This document shows positions 19,524 to 22,021 of a DNA stretch of 22,021 nt, in pieces. The position numbers were made by a program, and so were the translations under genes. Origin of the DNA: a virus. The stretch lies in IMG/VR virus record IMGVR_UViG_3300005839_000006, positions 1 through 22,021 of that record, one strand, 5' to 3'. Each line of letters starts with the position of its first letter. The stretch's first letter is position 1. The notes under the pieces are model-generated. The model ran no database searches. It was not told the origin of the DNA and worked only from the letters and a program-made list of their open reading frames with translations.

Positions 19524-21298
19524 TGGCCGAGCGAGTTGGCGAGGTTTATGTAGATGTCAAGGCCAGGGGGCTTCAACAAGCCCAGAACCAGATACGCTCA
19601 TTCCTGGGCCAGCTGGGCCCCTTAGGAGCTATAGCAGGCGGCGTTTTCGCAGGCCAGCTGGCCACAACGGCCTTGGCTCAGCTCCAAGCTTTCGCTAGTG
19701 GGTTTGTTAATTTCTTCAAGGAGGCCGTGGAGCAAGCCTCTGTCCAGGAGCAAGCCTCGCTCAAGCTTGCTCAGGCACTCAAGCTTTCAGGTCAGTATAC
19801 GGATGAGTTGTATCAATCCCTCCTGGGAGTCGCCTCAGCTATTCAGGCAACCACGACCTATGGTGATGAGCAGCTTATTCCTGTTATGGCCATGTTTGCC
19901 CGGACAGGGCGGTTTGGGGCCGATGAGATTGAACGCATGACGCGGCTCACGGCCGATCTGGCCGCGGCCACAGGGATAAATCTGGAAACCGCGGCCAGGA
20001 TGGTTCTCAGGGCAATCCAGGGTCAAGCAGCTGGCTTGACCCGGATAGGGATAGTCCTGGATCAGAACATCCTCAAGTCCCGCGATCAGGCCGCAATCAT
20101 AGCCGCAATTGAGCGTCAGATTAAGGGAACCGCGAATGTGCTGGCTAATACCTGGGCCGGCAAGCTACAGCAAATCAACAACCTCTGGGGCGATATGCAG
20201 GAAAAGATAGGCGAGGCACTCACCAAATCCCCTGAGATGTTGAATTTCCTAGATAGGATAAAGGTTCTTATGACTGGGATAGTGAACATGGCCCAAAGGT
20301 TTGCAGACATGGGGATGTGGGATAGGCTCGGCCGGGCCCTATCTAGGATTTTAAACGATATTTTGCAGATAGCCGTGGCCCTCTCGCGGGTCTCGGTGGC
20401 CCTCGCTCCTCTCATAGCCTTTTCGCCTGGCGGTATGGCTATGATAGCGGCTATGGGAATGACGCCGCTGGAATATATTCGCCTCCTCAGGGATGAAGCA
20501 GACGCTCTCGCGGCTTTATACGAGGAGGTCAAAAGGGGTTGGGGTGAGCTAGAGGACGCCCGGAGAAAAGGTCTCATGGAGGCCCTCGGAGGCAAGAGGG
20601 GGCCTTACGCTCCTATACCAGGGGGCTACATGGCCCCGGTTGAGGCCACGGAGACAGCAACCGCGACGGGGGTAATAGCAGAAAATATGACAGAGGCCAA
20701 TAAGGCGGCCCTGGCATTCGCGCATGCTTTACAGGTTGCCCGCGAAAGTATTTCATCCCTTTCTGAGGATATTATGGAAACAGGCCACGAGGAGACGCTA
20801 GGGAAAATTACTGAGAGAGTGAAGAGCTATGAGCAAGATATAGCACAGATTCAGCATGTTCAAGTCAACCTCACACGCGAACAAATAGACCTCATAGACT
20901 TATGGGCCGCGAGACTATCGGGAGGGCTTTTACCTCGCTATGAAGCCATCAAGGCCGCTATGTATTCCCTCCAAACCGCAACTATATCCCTCCTAGAGGG
21001 CCAGCAGGATTGGGGAAAGGCCCTGGCGCAGTCTCTCGCCTTTATAGCCACCAATCTCATTCCGGGCGTGGGCCAATTCCTCGCTCCTATTGCGGGGGCT
21101 GCCACGGGCCGTCTGTGGGACTGGCTATTTGGCCATGGCCTCAAACAGGAAGTTAATTTCCGGCAGGAGATTGTCATAAATATCGGCGAAGGGATGATCT
21201 CCGAGAAAGCCTTCTGGGATAACCTCGTTCACTATTACATCTTACCTGGCCTCAGGCGTGGAGGCCTCATTCCTCAACCAGTAGGAGGTGCGGGATGA
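19523..21298 (+). CDS. Tape measure protein
   Basis: The 591-residue protein has the standard features: an N-terminal GEVYVDVKARGLQQAQNQIRS, long helices, and hydrophobic stretches near 35-55 (GAIAGGVFAGQLATTALAQL), 285-310 and 505-530 (LIPGVGQFLAPIAGAATG). It sets tail length, is probably released with DNA, and may help DNA cross the host envelope. By the common rule of about 0.15 nm per residue the tail would be near 90 nm. It is relatively short for the family. A 9-bp perfect hairpin lies at 20020-20042. Confidence 0.88.
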   Translation: MAERVGEVYVDVKARGLQQAQNQIRSFLGQLGPLGAIAGGVFAGQLATTALAQLQAFASGFVNFFKEAVEQASVQEQASLKLAQALKLSGQYTDELYQSLLGVASAIQATTTYGDEQLIPVMAMFARTGRFGADEIERMTRLTADLAAATGINLETAARMVLRAIQGQAAGLTRIGIVLDQNILKSRDQAAIIAAIERQIKGTANVLANTWAGKLQQINNLWGDMQEKIGEALTKSPEMLNFLDRIKVLMTGIVNMAQRFADMGMWDRLGRALSRILNDILQIAVALSRVSVALAPLIAFSPGGMAMIAAMGMTPLEYIRLLRDEADALAALYEEVKRGWGELEDARRKGLMEALGGKRGPYAPIPGGYMAPVEATETATATGVIAENMTEANKAALAFAHALQVARESISSLSEDIMETGHEETLGKITERVKSYEQDIAQIQHVQVNLTREQIDLIDLWAARLSGGLLPRYEAIKAAMYSLQTATISLLEGQQDWGKALAQSLAFIATNLIPGVGQFLAPIAGAATGRLWDWLFGHGLKQEVNFRQEIVINIGEGMISEKAFWDNLVHYYILPGLRRGGLIPQPVGGAG

Positions 21299-21972
21299 GT
21301 GTAGACATCACGCGCTTAGCTGTAAAATGTGCACCTGTGATAACAAATGCCTTAGGCGGTCAGGAATGGAAATTGCGATCCCCGTGGAAGGCCAGCATGG
21401 AGCTGGCCCCGGTATTCTGGGGTGAGGGAGATACTTTGATGTTTTCTGGGAACTATCTTGACCCTATCCGGGGATATAGGTTCAAGGGCAAACTTACGAC
21501 CCAGGCCATAGACCTCAACGACCTGGGAATCCTGAACGAATACCGCCGGACTTCTGCTCCCCTGGTATTTTACCCATGGGGAAAGGAAAGGCCTGGTTGG
21601 GGAACCTATATCCCTGGTTCCCTGTATACCCTTCACCGCGAAACCCCGGAAACGGCCTCGTATGAGCTTGAGCTTCTCGGAACCCGTATACTCACTCCTG
21701 AGGAAACTAAGACCCTGGCTATTATCATTGAGTCTCAGGTTGATGTTGAAGTAGGAACCGGCTATTGGGAAATTACCGCTACATGGCTTCCCATGATAAC
21801 AGCTGGGGACATAAGCCTCAAGGTTGAGGATATTGGGGAACACTCAGATACCGGGACGGCCCCCATAGTGGTTGGCCGGCTAAGCTTCCGAACCCAAAAC
21901 ATAACCTCTGACCCGGTTAAGGCCACTTTTACTCATAGCCTTAGCCCATATCAAAAGGAGATAAGCCTATGA
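21295..21972 (+). CDS. Tail protein after the tape measure, probable distal tail
   Basis: The 225-residue product overlaps the tape measure stop (ATGA). It is beta-rich with few helices (AVFW-type strands such as MELAPVFWGEGDTLMFSGNYL and YELELLGTRIL). The place right behind the tape measure usually holds the distal tail protein or a baseplate hub, so it likely joins tube to tip. No specific motif is recognised. A 7-bp hairpin (21390-21396 with 21402-21408) lies early in it. Confidence 0.55.
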   Translation: MSVDITRLAVKCAPVITNALGGQEWKLRSPWKASMELAPVFWGEGDTLMFSGNYLDPIRGYRFKGKLTTQAIDLNDLGILNEYRRTSAPLVFYPWGKERPGWGTYIPGSLYTLHRETPETASYELELLGTRILTPEETKTLAIIIESQVDVEVGTGYWEITATWLPMITAGDISLKVEDIGEHSDTGTAPIVVGRLSFRTQNITSDPVKATFTHSLSPYQKEISL

Positions 21973-22021
21973 GCTGTTGTAGCGATAAGAACATCCTCAA
22001 GATACTGAGAGGGACAAAGGC
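21969..22021 (+). CDS. Start of a tail-region gene, cut by the window end
   Basis: AAAAGGAG precedes ATG 21969, which overlaps the previous stop (ATGA). The frame reads MSCCSDKNILKILRGTK and remains open to the end. Too little is seen to name it. The CC pair near the start is uncommon. Confidence 0.6.
   Translation, partial: MSCCSDKNILKILRGTK

Noticed and set aside
21352-21843. Antisense frame of 163 codons and other long reverse frames
   Set aside because: They mirror well-supported forward genes, lack ribosome sites and have no recognisable domains.
1-22021. Integration or lysogeny module
   Set aside because: No integrase, excisionase or repressor motif was seen in any gene; such genes may lie outside the window.

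Overview
The window is a contiguous piece of a tailed double-stranded DNA phage genome (or a prophage whose ends lie outside), with every supported gene on the + strand. The structural genes fit a siphovirus with an HK97-fold capsid: terminase, portal, prohead protease, major capsid, connectors, tail tube, tail chaperones and tape measure in normal order. Nearly all early genes have a strong AAAGGAGG-type Shine-Dalgarno site, and one promoter is an exact bacterial consensus (TTGACA, 17 bp, TATAAT), so the host is a bacterium. Heavy use of ATA, AGG and AGA codons would suit a thermophilic host, but this is only a hint. No integrase, repressor or DNA polymerase is visible, and no known phage is recognised.

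Layout. 1-801: end of an unrecognised gene and a permuted NlpC/P60-like (YiiX/LRAT type) hydrolase, followed by a terminator. 802-2091: gene-poor and highly structured; a consensus promoter drives a leader with two interleaved long stems, a 203-residue gene of unknown function and a terminator, and almost the whole transcribed stretch folds into consecutive hairpins. 2092-5389: small unknown genes, two related proteins with a Rad52-like motif, a coiled-coil protein and a RuvC-like resolvase. 5391-7514: a replication ATPase with a DnaB N-terminal domain joined to a RepA/AAA_25-type ATPase core; the DNA for its disordered tail carries 17 exact copies of an 8-bp word arranged as large inverted repeats, which looks like a replication origin inside the gene. 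7511-10072: a run of small, overlapping, unrecognised early genes. 10128-12311: packaging genes and a small HTH protein. 12352-19105: portal-MuF fusion, protease, capsid, connectors, tail tube and two-frame tail chaperone. 19098-22021: gp10-like protein, tape measure and the first tail-tip genes, running off the right end.

How it may work together: the Rad52-like annealing protein, resolvase and helicase suggest recombination-linked replication, with the origin possibly inside the helicase gene. The most unusual property is the density of perfect hairpins, inside genes as well as between them. It is extreme at 1096-2009 and at 6813-7239 but visible across the whole window. No search or folding program was run; family names rest on recognised motifs and gene order.
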